Positions 46,880-59,659 of a DNA stretch of 64,000 nt are shown in pieces (the stretch's first letter is position 1; every line of letters begins with the position of its first letter). The position numbers and the translations under genes are program-made. Source of the stretch: Streptococcus plurextorum DSM 22810 (GTDB taxonomy: Bacteria > Bacillota > Bacilli > Lactobacillales > Streptococcaceae); contig NZ_AUIO01000004.1 in the NCBI RefSeq assembly GCF_000423745.1, forward strand, positions 1 to 64,000, in the 5' to 3' direction. Under the pieces are notes generated by a model, which was not told where the DNA came from, did not search any database, and saw nothing but the letters and a program-made list of their open reading frames with translations.

Positions 46880-47824
46880 TTAGAACCATTTTTTTCTAAA
46901 GAAGTAGAGAACAACACAGGAGGAACCCAGTGCAGCTAACATGACAATGAGCCAGAAGGCATTTGGAAGACCGTTAAAGGGCATGGTGTTATCTTTAAAG
47001 TTCATGCCATAGGCTGAAAAGATAACTGTAGGAATGTCCAGAGCCATGGTCATGAGAGCCAGTGTCTTCATAATGGTGTTCTGATTATTATTGATGATGG
47101 AGGCAGAAGTTTCTGTCATGACATTTAGGACATTTTCATAGATGCTCGCCATCTCAATGGCCTGCTGGGTCTCGATTAAGGTATCTTCTAATAAATCCTC
47201 GTCCTCTGCGTATTTTTTGAGGCTGGAGGCATTGCCAGTCAATTTTTTGACGATTCGCTCGTTAATTTTCAGGGATGCCTTTAGGTAGATGATAGATTTT
47301 TCAAGTTCCATCATGTTGATCAGTTCTTCGTTTTTGGTCGCTTTTTCGAGTTCAGCCTCGATCTTATCGCTTTGTCGGTCGATAGACCGCAGGGCTGTTA
47401 GGAAAATTTCAGCATTACGATAAAGGAGCTGAAAGACAAAGCGTGTCTTCATGAAGGTATAAAAGTTTCGGACACGACCAAATTTGAATTGATCAAAGAG
47501 GGGAACTTCTTCCAAGCAGGTAGTGATGACCACATTTTGAGCAACGATAATACCTAGGGGAATGGTGACATAGTAGCTGCGACCATTGCGCTCTTCTTGC
47601 ATGGGAACGTCTACAATAATAAGTGTGTAGCTATCCTCAACTGCGATACGAGATGATTCTTCCGCATCAAGTGGAGCTCGCAGATCTGCGATATCAATCT
47701 TATAATGCTCGGCTATTTCCATTGATTCGCTCTGGGAGGGGTTAACCAGGTTAATCCAAGCTCCGGGTTCAAAGGTTTGGATTTCTTCTAAATCTGTCAC
47801 GGTAGATCGAAAAATCTGTTTCAT
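46880..47824 (-). CDS. corA: CorA-family divalent cation (Mg2+) transporter
   Basis: A 314-residue pentameric CorA-type channel. A long helical cytoplasmic domain with coiled-coil character (TALRSIDRQSDKIEAELEKA) is followed by two C-terminal membrane helices and the selectivity motif YGMN. The ATG at 47824 (MKQIFRST) has GGAGGGC at 9 nt; the in-frame start at 47854 lies before that site and is unlikely. It is divergent from uvrA, a common streptococcal pairing. It moves Mg2+ or Co2+/Ni2+; specificity is not readable here. Confidence 0.88.
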   Translation of the reverse strand: MKQIFRSTVTDLEEIQTFEPGAWINLVNPSQSESMEIAEHYKIDIADLRAPLDAEESSRIAVEDSYTLIIVDVPMQEERNGRSYYVTIPLGIIVAQNVVITTCLEEVPLFDQFKFGRVRNFYTFMKTRFVFQLLYRNAEIFLTALRSIDRQSDKIEAELEKATKNEELINMMELEKSIIYLKASLKINERIVKKLTGNASSLKKYAEDEDLLEDTLIETQQAIEMASIYENVLNVMTETSASIINNNQNTIMKTLALMTMALDIPTVIFSAYGMNFKDNTMPFNGLPNAFWLIVMLAALGSSCVVLYFFRKKWF

Positions 47825-47913
47825 GTGATGCCCTCCTTTTGATATTGTCTGCATAAGCGCACCCTCTATTATACCAAAAACTGTTTGCGAATGAAATATT
47901 TTTTCTGGATTTA

Positions 47914-48083
47914 TGATATAATATGGAGTATTTGAAGGGCGGGGACAGGCCTCGTTCTAGTTAGATTAAAGGGGATTAAAGAGGGGCCTAAGTTGATCGG
48001 TCTAATAAGGAAAACATTGTTGTCCTCATTTTCCGATAAGAACAGTCTACAAGATTGCTCTAAGGCCCAATATATCTTAGATT
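47914..48083 (+). promoter_or_regulatory. Extended -10 promoter and structured leader of uvrA
   Basis: TGATATAAT (47914-47922) is an extended -10; no good -35 is seen. The leader of about 155 nt to the uvrA ATG contains a possible GGCC...GGCC stem (AGGCC 47947-47951 with GGCCT 47985-47989) and GGAAAA/TTTTCC pairing near 48008-48036. No reading frame is evident in it and uvrA has no strong ribosome binding site. Confidence 0.5.
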
Positions 48084-50909
48084 ATGCAAGATAAATTAGT
48101 GATTCATGGGGCGCGTGCCCATAATTTAAAAAACATCGATGTGGAGATTCCGCGTGACAAGTTGGTGGTGGTGACGGGATTGTCTGGTTCAGGGAAGTCT
48201 AGTCTGGCTTTTGATACCATCTACGCAGAAGGGCAGCGCCGCTATGTGGAGTCTTTGTCTGCCTATGCGCGTCAATTTTTGGGTAATATGGAAAAGCCGG
48301 ATGTGGATTCCATTGATGGTCTTAGCCCTGCTATTTCCATTGATCAAAAAACGACTAGTAAAAACCCTCGCTCGACGGTTGGGACAGCCACCGAGATTAA
48401 TGATTACCTACGCTTACTCTATGCGCGTGTGGGTGTGCCTTACTGTGTCAATGGTCATGGAGCTATTTCAGCTTCCTCTGTAGAGCAAATTGTTGATGAG
48501 GTTTTGGGCTTGCCTGAGCGGACACGGATGCAGATTTTAGCCCCTGTTGTTCGTCGCAAAAAAGGGCAACACAAGTCTATTTTTGAGAAGGTGCAAAAAG
48601 ATGGCTATGTCCGTGTTCGTGTGGATGGAGACATCTATGATGTGACGGAAGTACCAGAGTTATCTAAGAGCAAGATGCATGATATTGAAGTGGTGGTTGA
48701 CCGTTTGGTCAACAAAGAAGGGATTCGCTCCCGTCTTTTTGACTCTATCGAGTCTGCCCTTCGCTTAGCAGACGGCTATCTGATTATTGATACCATGGAC
48801 GGCAATGAATTGCTGTACTCAGAGCATTATTCATGCCCAGCTTGTGGTTTTACAGTTCCTGAGCTTGAACCAAGACTCTTCTCGTTTAATGCTCCATTTG
48901 GCTCCTGTGAGACCTGTGATGGTCTAGGAATGAAGCTTGAGGTTGATATTGATCTGGTTGTTCCAGATAGCAGTTTAACCCTGAGAGAAGGGGCACTTGC
49001 GCCTTGGAATCCGATTTCGTCAAACTATTATCCCATGATGCTTGAGCAGGCTATGGAACAGTTTGGGATTTCGATGGATACCCCTTGGGAAGAAATGACA
49101 GACGCAGATAAGTCGATTATCCTCTACGGTTCTGGCGAGCGTGAGTTTCATTTTCATTATGAAAATGATTTTGGTGGTATTAGGGATATCGATATTGTGT
49201 TTGAAGGGCTTGTGACAAACATTAACCGTCGCTACCATGAAACCAATAGCGACTACACAAGGACGGTGATGCGTGCCTACATGAATGAGCTCAAGTGTCA
49301 TAGTTGTCATGGTTATCGTCTCAATGAAGCAGCGCTTTCTGTCCGTGTTGGTGGTGAAAAAGGGCTCAATATCGCAGAGATTTCTGACCTTTCTATTGAG
49401 GATCACCTGTCTGTTGTTAGTCACTTGGATTTGACCGGCAATGATGTTCAGATTGCGCGTCCGATTTTAAAAGAAATCAAAGACCGATTGACTTTCCTTA
49501 ATAATGTAGGGCTTAACTATTTGACCCTGTCTCGCGCTGCAGGGACATTATCAGGTGGAGAAAGTCAGCGTATTCGTTTGGCTACGCAAATTGGGTCTAA
49601 CTTGAGTGGTGTGCTTTATGTCCTTGACGAGCCCTCTATTGGCCTTCATCAACGTGATAACGACCGATTGATTTCAAGCTTGAAAAAAATGCGCGATTTA
49701 GGCAATACGCTGATTGTGGTTGAGCATGATGAAGATACCATGATGGAGGCGGATTGGCTGATTGATATTGGTCCAGGGGCTGGTCAATTCGGTGGGGAAG
49801 TCATCGCCTCAGGAACGCCACAAGAAGTGGCTAAAAATCCTAAGTCCATCACAGGTCAGTATTTATCTGGTCAAAAAAGTATCCCCGTTCCTTTGGAACG
49901 GCGCGCTGGCAATGGTCGATTTATTGAGGTCAAAGGTGCTAGCGAAAATAACCTGAAACATGTTGATGCTAAGTTCCCTCTTGGGAAATTTGTAGCCGTA
50001 ACTGGGGTGTCAGGTTCAGGAAAATCCACCCTTGTCAACAGCATTCTGAAAAAGGTTATTGCTCAAAAAATCAATCGCAATTCTGAAAAACCAGGGAAGC
50101 ACAAGTCTGTCACGGGTATTGAGCACATTGAGCGCTTGATTGATATTGATCAGAGCCCAATCGGGCGTACGCCACGGTCGAATCCAGCCACTTATACAGG
50201 TGTTTTTGATGATATTCGTGACCTTTTTGCCCAGACCAATGAAGCTAAGATTCGTGGCTACAAGAAGGGGCGTTTCTCTTTCAACGTAAAAGGGGGACGT
50301 TGTGAGGCTTGCTCAGGTGATGGCATTATCAAAATTGAGATGCACTTTTTGCCAGACGTTTATGTGCCGTGCGAGGTTTGTCATGGGACACGCTATAATT
50401 CTGAAACCTTAGAGGTTCGTTACAAGGATAAAAATATTGCAGAAATTCTTGACATGACGGTGGATGATGCGGTTGACTTTTTTGCGGCGATTCCAAAGAT
50501 TGCTCGTAAGGTGCAGACAATCAAGGACGTCGGCCTTGGTTATGTGACTTTGGGGCAACCAGCAACGACCCTTTCTGGAGGAGAAGCTCAGCGGATGAAA
50601 CTGGCTAGCGAACTTCACAAACGCTCGACCGGCAAGTCTTTCTATATCCTAGATGAGCCAACGACAGGTCTTCACACAGATGATATTGCTCGTCTGATTA
50701 AGGTCTTGGATCGTTTTGTTGATGAGGGCAATACAGTGCTGGTCATTGAGCACAATCTAGATGTTATCAAAACAGCAGATCACATCATTGACCTTGGGCC
50801 AGAAGGTGGTGTTGGTGGCGGTACGATTGTGGCTACTGGTACTCCTGAAGAAGTGGCGCAAGTCGCTGAAAGTTATACAGGTCAGTATTTGAAACATAAA
50901 CTCGGCTAA
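48084..50909 (+). CDS. uvrA: UvrABC system protein A
   Basis: Nucleotide excision repair damage sensor of 941 residues, a tandem ABC ATPase. The first Walker A is GLSGSGKSS (about residues 32-40), with the zinc site CPACGFT...CETCDG and the signature [15 protein letters not shown]. The second half has GVSGSGKST, a second zinc site [16 protein letters not shown] with [10 protein letters not shown], and [16 protein letters not shown]. Length is standard. Start ATG at 48084. It acts as a dimer on lesions and loads UvrB. It stands alone after a structured leader and is not in an operon with corA. Confidence 0.97.
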   Translation: MQDKLVIHGARAHNLKNIDVEIPRDKLVVVTGLSGSGKSSLAFDTIYAEGQRRYVESLSAYARQFLGNMEKPDVDSIDGLSPAISIDQKTTSKNPRSTVGTATEINDYLRLLYARVGVPYCVNGHGAISASSVEQIVDEVLGLPERTRMQILAPVVRRKKGQHKSIFEKVQKDGYVRVRVDGDIYDVTEVPELSKSKMHDIEVVVDRLVNKEGIRSRLFDSIESALRLADGYLIIDTMDGNELLYSEHYSCPACGFTVPELEPRLFSFNAPFGSCETCDGLGMKLEVDIDLVVPDSSLTLREGALAPWNPISSNYYPMMLEQAMEQFGISMDTPWEEMTDADKSIILYGSGEREFHFHYENDFGGIRDIDIVFEGLVTNINRRYHETNSDYTRTVMRAYMNELKCHSCHGYRLNEAALSVRVGGEKGLNIAEISDLSIEDHLSVVSHLDLTGNDVQIARPILKEIKDRLTFLNNVGLNYLTLSRAAGTLSGGESQRIRLATQIGSNLSGVLYVLDEPSIGLHQRDNDRLISSLKKMRDLGNTLIVVEHDEDTMMEADWLIDIGPGAGQFGGEVIASGTPQEVAKNPKSITGQYLSGQKSIPVPLERRAGNGRFIEVKGASENNLKHVDAKFPLGKFVAVTGVSGSGKSTLVNSILKKVIAQKINRNSEKPGKHKSVTGIEHIERLIDIDQSPIGRTPRSNPATYTGVFDDIRDLFAQTNEAKIRGYKKGRFSFNVKGGRCEACSGDGIIKIEMHFLPDVYVPCEVCHGTRYNSETLEVRYKDKNIAEILDMTVDDAVDFFAAIPKIARKVQTIKDVGLGYVTLGQPATTLSGGEAQRMKLASELHKRSTGKSFYILDEPTTGLHTDDIARLIKVLDRFVDEGNTVLVIEHNLDVIKTADHIIDLGPEGGVGGGTIVATGTPEEVAQVAESYTGQYLKHKLG

Positions 50910-51016
50910 AAACCTATTTTACTAAAGTCTAGCAAAATGCTATAATAAGGAAGTTATAGGAAGATAGCTCTGCTATTTTTAAAAGAAAAACAAAAAAACG
51001 AAAGAGGAGATTACCC

Positions 51017-51733
51017 ATGGGACGTAAATGGGCAAATATTGTTGCTAAAAAAACAGCTAAAGACGGCGCAACGTCTAAAGTTTATGCGAAATTCGGTGTT
51101 GAAATTTATGTAGCTGCTAAACAAGGTGATCCAGATCCAGAGACCAACTCTGCTCTAAAATTTGTCATCGACCGTGCAAAGCAAGCGCAGGTGCCAAAGC
51201 ATGTCATTGACAAAGCTATCGACAAGGCTAAAGGAAACACGGACGAGACCTTCGTTGAAGGGCGTTATGAAGGTTTTGGACCAAATGGTTCAATGATTAT
51301 CGTAGATACCTTGACATCAAATGTCAACCGTACAGCAGCAAATGTTCGTACGGCTTATGGTAAAAATGGTGGTAACATGGGTGCTGCTGGTTCAGTATCT
51401 TACCTTTTTGATAAGAAAGGTGTCATCGTTTTTGCAGGCGATGATGCAGACAGCATCTTTGAGTTGCTTCTTGAAGCAGACGTTGAAGTAGATGATGTTG
51501 AAGCAGAAGACGGTTCAATCACCGTTTACACGGCACCAACTGATTTGCACAAGGCGCTGGTCGCTTTGCGTGACAACGGTATTTCAGAGTTTCAAGTGAC
51601 AGAGCTTGAGATGATTCCACAGTCTGAAGTCGAATTATCTGGCGAAGATTTGGTGATTTTTGAAAAACTTATCGATGCACTAGAAGCAGACGATGATGTG
51701 CAAAAAGTTTACCATAACGTGGCTGATTTTTAA
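51017..51733 (+). CDS. YebC/PmpR-family (TACO1-like) regulatory protein
   Basis: A 238-residue protein of the YebC family. The start [20 protein letters not shown] has the characteristic N-terminal GRKWANI pattern, and [20 protein letters not shown] is the core block. Family members bind DNA or help ribosomes at polyproline stretches; in streptococci the gene is a standard housekeeping gene. AAAGAGGAG precedes the ATG. It lies 107 nt after uvrA. A TATAAT-like sequence (about 50941-50946) probably serves as promoter. Confidence 0.93.
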   Translation: MGRKWANIVAKKTAKDGATSKVYAKFGVEIYVAAKQGDPDPETNSALKFVIDRAKQAQVPKHVIDKAIDKAKGNTDETFVEGRYEGFGPNGSMIIVDTLTSNVNRTAANVRTAYGKNGGNMGAAGSVSYLFDKKGVIVFAGDDADSIFELLLEADVEVDDVEAEDGSITVYTAPTDLHKALVALRDNGISEFQVTELEMIPQSEVELSGEDLVIFEKLIDALEADDDVQKVYHNVADF

Positions 51734-51778
51734 TGATTTGGTCTGTTTAGGAAGTTAATGTAAAGAAAGAAGGTCAAA

Positions 51779-52099
51779 ATGAATCCAACTATTTTAATTA
51801 TGCTTGTGATGATGGTGGGCATGATGTTTTTTACCAGCCGTCAGCAAAGAAAGCAAGCTCAAAACCGTCAAAATCAGCTTGATCAACTCAAAAAAGGTGA
51901 TGAAGTAGTTACTATTGGTGGCATGTACGCTACTGTTGATGAAGTGGATAGAGATGCAAAAACCATTGTTTTGGATGTGGATGGTGTTTACTTGACATTT
52001 GAATTGTCAGCGATTAAACGCGTAATCACACCGACGGCATCTGATTTAACCCCTGTCGTTGCTGAGGGTGATGATTCGGCAGTTGAAGAGGTAGAATAA
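51779..52099 (+). CDS. yajC: Preprotein translocase accessory subunit YajC
   Basis: A 106-residue membrane protein with a single N-terminal membrane helix (PTILIMLVMMVGMMFF, about 3-18). The YajC pattern RQQRKQAQNRQNQLDQLKKG, DEVVTIGGMYATVDEVD and VYLTFELSAIKRV follows. It associates with SecDF/SecYEG in other bacteria. The negatively charged tail is a streptococcal-type extension. GAAAGAAGG precedes the ATG and a clean terminator follows. Confidence 0.93.
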   Translation: MNPTILIMLVMMVGMMFFTSRQQRKQAQNRQNQLDQLKKGDEVVTIGGMYATVDEVDRDAKTIVLDVDGVYLTFELSAIKRVITPTASDLTPVVAEGDDSAVEEVE

Positions 52100-52101
52100 G
52101 A

Positions 52102-52129
52102 AAACCAGCCTAATTAGGCTGGTTTTTGT
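52102..52129. terminator. Bidirectional terminator between yajC and uspA
   Basis: AAACCAGCCTA (52102-52112) pairs perfectly with TAGGCTGGTTT (52115-52125) and T runs occur on both sides. Confidence 0.85.
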
Positions 52130-52130
52130 G

Positions 52131-52586
52131 TTAAAGCGTCTTATTCTCATCTCGGACGATAAGGATATCAACCTTAGCATGACGCATAATATATTCAGAA
52201 GAAGAACCAAGGAGCAGTCGTTCAAAAGTATTTAGTCCTGTAGCCCCTAGGAGAATCAAGTCAATGTTTTCTTGCTCAGGGATATCTATCGCCAAGAGGT
52301 TTTTAGGGCTACCAAACTCTAGGACAACTTTAACTTCTTTGACCCCTTTGTCTATAGCCTCTCGTTTATAAGCCTCTAGCATTTCTCGGGCATCTTTTTC
52401 AAGCGTTTCAAAGACAAAGGTATCAAGTGCAGCAACGTTTTGTAAGGTGCGGATGTCAATAATGTGAGCTAAAACGAGTACAGCTTCATTACGCATCGCA
52501 ACAGCGCAGCCTTTTTCAAAGGCACGTTCTGCTTGAGAGGAACCATCGATACCAACTAAAATATGGTGATAAGCCTGTTTGGTCAT
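52131..52586 (-). CDS. Universal stress protein (UspA family)
   Basis: A 151-residue Usp domain. HHILVGIDGSSQAERAF opens the fold; LGATGLNTFERLLLGSSSEYIMRHA carries the G-x2-G-x9-G(S/T) nucleotide-binding motif, so it is likely of the ATP-binding class. AAGGAGGTG on the minus strand precedes the ATG. It is divergent from uppS; the 150-nt gap holds a cre-like site. Its target is unknown. Confidence 0.88.
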   Translation of the reverse strand: MTKQAYHHILVGIDGSSQAERAFEKGCAVAMRNEAVLVLAHIIDIRTLQNVAALDTFVFETLEKDAREMLEAYKREAIDKGVKEVKVVLEFGSPKNLLAIDIPEQENIDLILLGATGLNTFERLLLGSSSEYIMRHAKVDILIVRDENKTL

Positions 52587-52631
52587 AAAGACACCTCCTT
52601 TTGCTTCATTATAGCATAAATCGTCTTAAAT

Positions 52632-52645
52632 TGGAAGCGCTTTAA
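52632..52645. promoter_or_regulatory. cre-like site between uspA and uppS
   Basis: TGGAAGCGCTTTAA matches the CcpA consensus at all but one fixed position. Most relevant to the divergent uspA, whose start is about 46 nt away. Confidence 0.55.
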
Positions 52646-52758
52646 AAATCGAGTAAAACCAACTTAACTGAAATTTTCTGACTTGGAGAGGGAAAATGAG
52701 ATTATCAGCTTAAATTATGGTAGAATAGAAGGGAAAGTATAAAATGATAGGGACTTTT

Positions 52759-53514
52759 ATGTTTAGATTCATCAAAAAAGAGAAAGCTAACGCTGTTCCA
52801 CTAGAAAAAATTCCAAAGCATATCGGGATTATCATGGATGGTAATGGGCGTTGGGCTAAAAAAAGAATGCAACCTCGTGTCATGGGGCACAAAGCAGGTA
52901 TGGATGCTTTACAGGCCGTGACGATTAAAGCTTCAGAATTAGGGGTTAAGGTGTTGACTGTTTATGCCTTTTCGACGGAAAACTGGACTCGCCCAGAGGA
53001 TGAAGTAAAATTCATCATGAATTTACCCGTTGAATTCTTTGACAAGTATGTGCCGGAACTCCATCGAAACAATGTCAAAATTCAAATGATAGGAGATACG
53101 AATCGTCTGCCTAAGGAGACATTAGATGCTTTGGAGAAAGCTCGGGAGCTGACTAGACGCAATTCGGGGTTGATTCTCAATTTTGCCCTCAATTATGGTG
53201 GACGCGCTGAGATTGTGAGTGCGGTTAGACAAGTAGCACAGGATGTTTTGGATGCCCGCTTTAATACAGGCGACATTACAGAGGATTTACTAGCCAACTA
53301 CCTAAGCACTGCTAAATTGCCGTACCTTTATCGCGATCCTGATTTGATTATTCGGACCAGTGGGGAATTGCGCCTCAGTAATTTTCTGCCTTGGCAGGCG
53401 GCTTATAGTGAGTTTTATTTTACCGATGTGCTTTGGCCAGATTTTAAAGAGGATGGCCTAGTGGCTGCTATTGCAGAATATAATCGTCGCAACCGTCGCT
53501 TTGGTGGTGTTTAG
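52759..53514 (+). CDS. uppS: Undecaprenyl (isoprenyl) diphosphate synthase UppS
   Basis: Cis-prenyltransferase making the C55 lipid carrier for peptidoglycan and wall polymers. I start at the ATG at 52759 (MFRFIKKEKA), giving 251 residues; TAGGGA lies 5-6 nt upstream, and the start at 52744 would add five non-conserved residues. Catalytic Asp27 sits in MDGNGRWAKKR; RTSGELRLSNFLPWQAAYSE holds the second substrate-binding segment. An extended -10 (TGGTAGAAT, 52728-52736) likely drives it. The cdsA start is 13 nt downstream. Confidence 0.93.
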   Translation: MFRFIKKEKANAVPLEKIPKHIGIIMDGNGRWAKKRMQPRVMGHKAGMDALQAVTIKASELGVKVLTVYAFSTENWTRPEDEVKFIMNLPVEFFDKYVPELHRNNVKIQMIGDTNRLPKETLDALEKARELTRRNSGLILNFALNYGGRAEIVSAVRQVAQDVLDARFNTGDITEDLLANYLSTAKLPYLYRDPDLIIRTSGELRLSNFLPWQAAYSEFYFTDVLWPDFKEDGLVAAIAEYNRRNRRFGGV

Positions 53515-53527
53515 GAGGAGAGTAGAG

Positions 53528-54322
53528 ATGGATAAACGTGTTATTTTTGGAGGCATAGCCTTGGCTATTTTCCTGCCTTTTCTTTGGGTAGGCGGTCTTC
53601 CTTTTCAGCTCTTTGTAGGTGTCTTAGCGATGATTGGTGTTGCTGAAATTGTTAAAATGAAGGGATTTGAAGTGTATTCTTTTGAAGGGCTGATGGCAAT
53701 GTTGGGAACTTTTGTTCTAGCAGTGCCGATGGATCATTATTTGCCCTTTTTGCCTACGGATGCAAGCATTAGTGCCTATACCATTTTAGTCTTCTTTATC
53801 TTATCCGGTACAGTGCTCAATTTCGGTAAATATAGTTTTGATGATGCCATTTTTCCGATAGCAGCTAGCTTTTACGTGGGCATTGGTTTTCAAAATTTAA
53901 TCAATGCTCGCATTGCTGGTATTGACAAGGTACTCTTAGCTCTCTTTATCGTTTGGGCAACGGATACAGGAGCTTATCTGATTGGAAAATCCTATGGGAA
54001 ACGTAAGCTTCTTCCACGTGTCTCTCCTAATAAGACTATCGAAGGCAGTATTGGAGGCATTTTATCTGCGGTTGTCGTTGCTTTTGTGTTTATGTTGATT
54101 AAACCGGCGGTCTATGCTCCACAAAATTTCTTTGTCATGTTGATTTTTGTTGCCATTTTCAGTGTTTTTGCCCAATTGGGTGATTTGGTCGAAAGTGCTT
54201 TAAAACGGTATTTTGGTGTGAAAGACTCTGGAAAGCTCATTCCTGGACATGGTGGTGTTCTTGATCGCTTTGATAGCATGATTTTTGTCTTTCCTATCAT
54301 GCACTTCTTTGGTTTGTTTTAG
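53528..54322 (+). CDS. cdsA: Phosphatidate cytidylyltransferase CdsA
   Basis: Polytopic membrane enzyme of 264 residues making CDP-diacylglycerol for phospholipid synthesis. About seven membrane segments are visible. The signature SPNKTIEGSIGG ... DLVESALKRYFGVKDSGKLI with GHGGVLDRFDSMIF is complete. The ATG at 53528 (MDKRVIFGG) has AGGAGGAGAG upstream; the longer frame from 53471 overlaps uppS and adds no conserved residues. It is in the common uppS-cdsA-rseP order. Confidence 0.95.
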   Translation: MDKRVIFGGIALAIFLPFLWVGGLPFQLFVGVLAMIGVAEIVKMKGFEVYSFEGLMAMLGTFVLAVPMDHYLPFLPTDASISAYTILVFFILSGTVLNFGKYSFDDAIFPIAASFYVGIGFQNLINARIAGIDKVLLALFIVWATDTGAYLIGKSYGKRKLLPRVSPNKTIEGSIGGILSAVVVAFVFMLIKPAVYAPQNFFVMLIFVAIFSVFAQLGDLVESALKRYFGVKDSGKLIPGHGGVLDRFDSMIFVFPIMHFFGLF

Positions 54323-54331
54323 GGAGGATTT

Positions 54332-55591
54332 ATGTTAGGAATTCTATCGTTTATTATTATTTTTGGTATTATCGTCACCGTTCATGAATTCGGCCATTTC
54401 TATTTTGCCAAAAAATCAGGCATTCTAGTTCGTGAATTTGCCATTGGTATGGGACCTAAGATTTTTGCCCATATCGGGAAAGATGGCACCGCTTATACCA
54501 TTAGGATGTTACCGCTAGGTGGCTATGTTCGTATGGCTGGCTGGGGCGATGACGATGTCGATATAAAAACGGGCACACCTGCGAGTCTGAGTTTTAATTC
54601 TGAGGGTGTTGTCACACGAATCAATCTGTCAGATAAGGTCGTTGATAAGACAGCTCTGCCTATAAATATTACCCAGTATGATTTGGAAAAGGAATTGACT
54701 TTGACGGGAATTGTCCTTGATGAGACAAAGACTTTCTCTGTTGATCACGACGCCACGATTGTTGAGGAAGATGGCACAGAGGTGCGCATAGCTCCTTTAG
54801 ATGTTCAGTATCAAAATGCCAGCATCTGGGGACGGCTAATCACGAATTTTGCAGGTCCGTTGAACAACTTCATTCTTGGAATCGTAACCTTTATTGTTTT
54901 GGTATTCCTCCAAGGAGGCGTACCCAATACAGAGACGGCCCAGGTTCGAGTGGTTGATAATAGCCCTGCCCAGAAAGCGGGTTTGCAATCTGGTGATACA
55001 ATTCTTGAGGTAGATGGGGCAAAGGTCTCTAACTGGCAGGAGCTGGTTGATGCTATCGGTGCAGAAACAGCAGATTTCACAGAGGGAGACCAACTAGCCT
55101 TGACGATTGAACGCAGGGGTAATACAAAAGATATTAGTGTGACTCCCGAGAAAAAAGAAGGTCAGTACCTCATTGGGGTTCAATATAGTCTGAAAACGGG
55201 TATTGGAGATAAAATCCTGGGTGGTTTTCAAATGGCTTGGCGTGGTGCGACAGCTATCGTAACTGCACTTAGAGGTCTCATTACTAACTTTAGCCTCAAT
55301 AAATTGGGTGGCCCTGTTGCCATGTACCAGATGTCCAGTCAAGCTGCTGCAAATGGTTTAGAGGATCTTCTAAGCTTGATGGCTATGATTTCGATCAATT
55401 TAGGGATTTTTAACCTGATTCCTATCCCTGCTTTGGATGGCGGAAAAATCGTTATCAATATCCTCGAAGCGATTCGTCGGAAACCGCTCAAGCAGGAGAC
55501 AGAATCATACATCACGCTAGCAGGTGTTGCAATCATGGTTTTATTGATGATTGCAGTGACTTGGAATGATATTATGCGTGCTTTTTTCTAA
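54332..55591 (+). CDS. rseP: RIP site-2 metalloprotease RseP/Eep
   Basis: M50 membrane-embedded zinc protease of 419 residues. HEFGH (His18, Glu19, His22) in the first membrane helix is the zinc site; LDGG near residue 370 provides the third ligand. A PDZ domain lies around 200-290 ([20 protein letters not shown]). In streptococci Eep-type proteases process lipoprotein signal peptides and pheromone precursors. It begins 9 nt after cdsA. AGGGAGG precedes the ATG. Confidence 0.94.
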   Translation: MLGILSFIIIFGIIVTVHEFGHFYFAKKSGILVREFAIGMGPKIFAHIGKDGTAYTIRMLPLGGYVRMAGWGDDDVDIKTGTPASLSFNSEGVVTRINLSDKVVDKTALPINITQYDLEKELTLTGIVLDETKTFSVDHDATIVEEDGTEVRIAPLDVQYQNASIWGRLITNFAGPLNNFILGIVTFIVLVFLQGGVPNTETAQVRVVDNSPAQKAGLQSGDTILEVDGAKVSNWQELVDAIGAETADFTEGDQLALTIERRGNTKDISVTPEKKEGQYLIGVQYSLKTGIGDKILGGFQMAWRGATAIVTALRGLITNFSLNKLGGPVAMYQMSSQAAANGLEDLLSLMAMISINLGIFNLIPIPALDGGKIVINILEAIRRKPLKQETESYITLAGVAIMVLLMIAVTWNDIMRAFF

Positions 55592-55647
55592 AGCCATACA
55601 TGTTAATTATTGGAAAGGAATGAAACATGGGCTCAGGTCCTGTGTGA

Positions 55648-57582
<1,935 letters not shown>

Positions 57583-57678
57583 GAGCGATTGACTTTATTT
57601 GCAATATTTCAGAAGCCTTGCAAAGACTCGTTGAAAAAGATGAGATAGCTAATCAAATCCGCCTTTTACTCGCTTCTG

Positions 57679-57712
57679 ACACCTGAAATCCTTAGGGGTT
57701 CAGGTGTTTTTG
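57679..57712 (+). terminator. Terminator of proS
   Basis: ACACCTGAA (57679-57687) pairs with TTCAGGTGT (57699-57707) and T run. The gene-free stretch between proS and ilvD (57583-57895) contains this and the ilvD promoter, nothing else convincing. Confidence 0.8.
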
Positions 57713-57836
57713 TTACCTCTTAAATGGTGTCTGAGCTTTGACAATTGTTACTGTTCAGTTATAGCAAGATCCGTCATAGCATTTTTGTCGATTCATGTCT
57801 CTAACAAACATCATTTTGAAGAATTGACAGAAAACT

Positions 57837-57865
57837 CTGACAAAGAAAGCTAAATATGGTAGAAT
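57837..57865 (+). promoter_or_regulatory. ilvD promoter
   Basis: CTGACA (57837-57842), 17-bp spacer, TAGAAT (57860-57865) with an upstream TGG extended -10 element; about 30 nt upstream of the ilvD start. Confidence 0.65.
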
Positions 57866-57895
57866 ATAGAAAATATAGGATAAGAGGACAGGTTA

Positions 57896-59605
57896 ATGAC
57901 AGCTAATCATTTAAAAGACTTACGCCATCGTTCAGCAATCTATGATTCCATGGTCAAATCACCCAACCGTGCCATGCTTCGTGCAACTGGTATGCAGGAC
58001 GAAAACTTTGACTCCCCAATCGTCGGAGTCATTTCAACTTGGGCGGAAAATACCCCTTGTAATATGCACCTGCATGACTTTGGAAAATTAGCCAAAGAAG
58101 GTGTCAAAGACGCAGGTGCCTGGCCTGTTCAATATGGTACCATTACCGTTGCGGACGGGATTGCCATGGGAACTCCTGGTATGCGTTTCTCCTTGACTTC
58201 CCGTGATATCATCGCAGATTCCATTGAAGCCGCCATGGGGGGGCACAATGTTGATGCCTTCGTCGCTATCGGTGGCTGTGATAAAAATATGCCAGGCTCC
58301 ATGATTGCCATTGCCAACATGGACATTCCTGCTGTTTTTGCCTACGGCGGAACCATTGCTCCAGGCAATCTGAATGGTAAAAATATTGACCTCGTTTCAG
58401 TCTTTGAAGGTATTGGTAAGTGGAACAACGGCGATTTGACGGCCGAAGAAGTCCGTCAAATTGAGTGTAATGCCTGCCCTGGCCCTGGTGGCTGTGGCGG
58501 TATGTACACTGCTAATACCATGGCGACAGCCATTGAGGTCATGGGTATGTCCATTCCAGGCTCTTCCTCTCACCCTGCTGAATCTCCCGAGAAAAAAGCG
58601 GACATTGAAGAAGCAGGTCGTGCAGTTGTCCGCATGTTAGAACTGGGCATCAAACCATCTGACATTATGACGCGTGAAGCCTTTGAAGATGCCATTACAG
58701 TCACCATGGCACTCGGTGGCTCCACCAACGCTACTCTTCACTTGCTAGCCATTGCTCACGCTGCAAACGTTGACTTGACCTTGGAAGATTTCAATGACTT
58801 CCAAGAGCGCGTGCCTCACTTGGCAGACCTGAAACCATCAGGAAAATATGTCTTCCAAGACCTCTACAATGTCGGCGGCGTTCCAGCTGTCATGAAATAC
58901 TTGCTTAAAAACGGCTTCCTCCATGGCGACCGCATCACCTGTACAGGTAAAACCGTTGCTGAAAACCTAGAGAATTTTGCAGACTTGACTCCAGGTCAAG
59001 ATGTCATCATGCCACTTGAAAATCCAAAACGTGCGGACGGACCTCTGATTATCTTGAAAGGAAACCTAGCACCGGAAGGAGCTGTTGCTAAGGTTTCTGG
59101 CGTGAAAGTCCGCAACCATACTGGACCAGCTAAGGTCTTTGATTCAGAAGAAGAGGCAATTGAAGCTGTCTTGACTGACGAAATCGTCGATGGTGATGTT
59201 GTCGTTGTCCGCTATGTTGGACCAAAAGGTGGGCCTGGTATGCCTGAAATGCTGTCTCTTTCTTCCATGATTGTCGGAAAAGGCCAAGGAGACAAGGTAG
59301 CCCTTCTGACAGACGGTCGCTTCTCTGGCGGAACCTATGGTCTGGTCGTCGGTCACATTGCTCCTGAAGCCCAAGACGGAGGACCAATCGCCTACCTCCG
59401 CACAGGAGATTTGGTAACGGTGGACCAAGATACTAAGGAAATCACCATGCACGTGTCCGACCAAGAAATCGAAGACCGCAAGAAAACGACGGTCATTCCA
59501 CCGCTTTACTCTCGCGGTGTCCTCGGTAAATACGCCCACACCGTGTCTTCTGCCTCTAAAGGAGCTGTTACCGACTTCTGGAATAGGGAGAGAAGTGGAA
59601 AATAA
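57896..59605 (+). CDS. ilvD: Dihydroxy-acid dehydratase IlvD
   Basis: Iron-sulfur enzyme of branched-chain amino acid synthesis, 569 residues, that converts 2,3-dihydroxy-isovalerate (or its methyl homologue) to the 2-oxo acid. Fe-S cysteine segments are [12 protein letters not shown] and [42 protein letters not shown] is the conserved C-terminal block. The ATG has AGAGGACAGG upstream. Codons ending in C or G are much more frequent than in neighbouring genes (many GCC, GTC, TTC). No other ilv gene is near. Confidence 0.94.
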   Translation: MTANHLKDLRHRSAIYDSMVKSPNRAMLRATGMQDENFDSPIVGVISTWAENTPCNMHLHDFGKLAKEGVKDAGAWPVQYGTITVADGIAMGTPGMRFSLTSRDIIADSIEAAMGGHNVDAFVAIGGCDKNMPGSMIAIANMDIPAVFAYGGTIAPGNLNGKNIDLVSVFEGIGKWNNGDLTAEEVRQIECNACPGPGGCGGMYTANTMATAIEVMGMSIPGSSSHPAESPEKKADIEEAGRAVVRMLELGIKPSDIMTREAFEDAITVTMALGGSTNATLHLLAIAHAANVDLTLEDFNDFQERVPHLADLKPSGKYVFQDLYNVGGVPAVMKYLLKNGFLHGDRITCTGKTVAENLENFADLTPGQDVIMPLENPKRADGPLIILKGNLAPEGAVAKVSGVKVRNHTGPAKVFDSEEEAIEAVLTDEIVDGDVVVVRYVGPKGGPGMPEMLSLSSMIVGKGQGDKVALLTDGRFSGGTYGLVVGHIAPEAQDGGPIAYLRTGDLVTVDQDTKEITMHVSDQEIEDRKKTTVIPPLYSRGVLGKYAHTVSSASKGAVTDFWNRERSGK

Positions 59606-59659
59606 TAACATTTAGCCCCTCTTGCTCCTGTCTATATGAGTAGAGGGAGGAGGAAGTAG

